Origin: an uncultured Alphaproteobacteria bacterium
GTDB taxonomy: Bacteria; Pseudomonadota; Alphaproteobacteria; HIMB59; GCA-002718135
Assembly (NCBI GenBank): GCA_902594815.1
Contig: CACJNL010000004.1
Location: forward strand, 1 to 64,000
DNA length: 64,000 nt
Direction: 5' to 3'
The notes under the pieces were generated by a model. The model was given only the letters and a program-made list of their open reading frames with translations. It was not told the origin of the DNA and did not search any database. The position numbers and the translations under genes are program-made. How positions within the stretch are numbered: the stretch's first letter is position 1; each line of letters starts with the position of its first letter. Shown in pieces: positions 63,321 through 64,000 of the stretch.

Positions 63321-64000
63321 AGATAGAAACCAATAAAAAATTATTAGTAAATGTAACTGTCATGGGCTCAGTGTGTCAGCCAAATTATCAGGGTTTGCCT
63401 GCGGAACCCTATCGATTAGACTCAAAAGGAAATCCTTTCCTTCTTCCAAGTTGGGGGTCAGTAGTACACAATGTATCAGTTGGAGACTCAGCTTTTGGAT
63501 GGGAAGCTGATTGTATCCATCCTGGTGTTTCTATTAAGTATCAAAGTGAAGCTGGAAATAGAGGTTTGAATATCCTAGCATGTGTTGGCAATGAAGCAGT
63601 TATAATGAGTGGAGATGCAAAAAATACAAAAGGTATTGTAACAGGAAAATCAGGCAGATTCTCAGAACAAATAATTATTCATTTTCCAAAAAAAATTAGA
63701 GAAAAAATTTCTATAAACGATAAAATTCTTATCAAATCACGCGGTGTGGGATTGAAAATTGAAAAATTTCTAAATATTTTCTGCAAAAGTTTATCCCCTG
63801 AACTTTTAGATAAAATGAATATTGAAATTAAAAATAAAAAATTGCAAATACCCGTAACCCACACAATACCTGAGCATTTAGTTGGAGCTGGATCAGGCCT
63901 AACAAGTGAGTCAGGTTCCCTTCATATTCAAACAACTGATGATACTGAAATGAAAAAATATAAATTAAATACATTGAAGCTTGGGGATTTAGTTTTTATC
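63317..64000 (+). CDS. DUF4438 family protein, copy 2 (3' end outside window)
   Basis: The frame starts at the ATG at 63317, overlapping the first copy's stop, and stays open to the window end (228 residues seen). It is a diverged paralogue: WGSVVHNVSVGDSAFGWEADCIHPGVSI aligns with copy 1, and the GKSGRFSEQIIIHF and IPEHLVGAGSGL stretches match in order. Acid and His positions differ (SGDHIEPG against EADCIHPG), so the two may have separate roles or form a heteromer. Function unknown. Confidence 0.75.
   Translation, partial: MKIETNKKLLVNVTVMGSVCQPNYQGLPAEPYRLDSKGNPFLLPSWGSVVHNVSVGDSAFGWEADCIHPGVSIKYQSEAGNRGLNILACVGNEAVIMSGDAKNTKGIVTGKSGRFSEQIIIHFPKKIREKISINDKILIKSRGVGLKIEKFLNIFCKSLSPELLDKMNIEIKNKKLQIPVTHTIPEHLVGAGSGLTSESGSLHIQTTDDTEMKKYKLNTLKLGDLVFI

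Overview
This is a gene-dense, very AT-rich window (by eye about 30% G+C) from an alphaproteobacterium, most likely a streamlined marine lineage. The alphaproteobacterial signs are the bolA / J-protein / cobS / cobT cluster beside aroK-aroB, a class I lysyl-tRNA synthetase, a COQ9 homologue, DUF1244 next to pyruvate kinase, and a proton-translocating transhydrogenase whose alpha subunit is split into two genes. Streamlining shows as almost no intergenic DNA, 1-, 4- and 8-base overlaps between neighbours, and convergent genes that share stop-codon bases. The HIMB59 or AEGEAN-169 type lineages would fit, but the window alone cannot prove the genus. I see no rRNA, tRNA, CRISPR array, insertion sequence or phage gene, and no gap over 300 bases without a gene.

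Layout. 1-7.4 kb: the end of a methyltransferase gene, argJ (arginine synthesis), secA (protein export), accA (fatty-acid synthesis), a large exported protein of unknown function and a 42-residue membrane protein. 7.5-13.9 kb: aroK-aroB (shikimate pathway), a CorC/HlyC-type membrane protein, bolA, a J-domain protein and cobS-cobT. 13.9-21.5 kb, minus strand: tgt and a YhhQ-type transporter (queuosine salvage), rpmB, a HAD phosphatase, pyrD, lysK, a MarR regulator with a clear tandem operator, a [2Fe-2S] ferredoxin and its NADP reductase. 21.6-30.4 kb: ctaA (heme A), two short-chain dehydrogenases flanking a DUF6134 protein, phosphofructokinase, COQ9, peptide deformylase, rpsU and pntAA-pntAB-pntB. 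30.4-41.6 kb: a UbiB-type kinase, an M3 peptidase, an acyl-CoA synthetase, pyruvate kinase, an aspartate aminotransferase, a TauE-type transporter and a pair of saccharopine dehydrogenases. 41.6-50.4 kb: uvrB, a 3-hydroxyisobutyryl-CoA hydrolase-like protein, an AsmA-like protein, an AEC transporter, a TPR protein, GST, LysE, YajQ, RmuC and a small VTT membrane protein.

The last 14 kb (50.4-64 kb) is the accessory, catabolic-looking part. A minus-strand run encodes an M32 carboxypeptidase, an aminotransferase, a VOC protein, a sugar-epimerase-like protein, a Gfo/Idh/MocA oxidoreductase, a family 5 (dipeptide/oligopeptide) binding protein, two permeases (one broken by a single-base frameshift), a second Gfo/Idh/MocA protein, an SDR and an M20 peptidase. 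Facing it are two tandem DUF4438 paralogues, the second cut by the window end. A similar 12-base palindrome lies in front of the binding-protein gene and in front of the DUF4438 pair, which suggests one regulon for uptake and breakdown of a peptide-like or amino-sugar-like compound. This is the best candidate here for an undescribed system.

Other points worth following: a Tgt with a remodelled substrate loop next to YhhQ (possible queuine salvage), an SDR without its catalytic tyrosine, an epimerase gene that appears to start at ATT, and the repeated use of one TTAA as the stop of both genes at convergent junctions.
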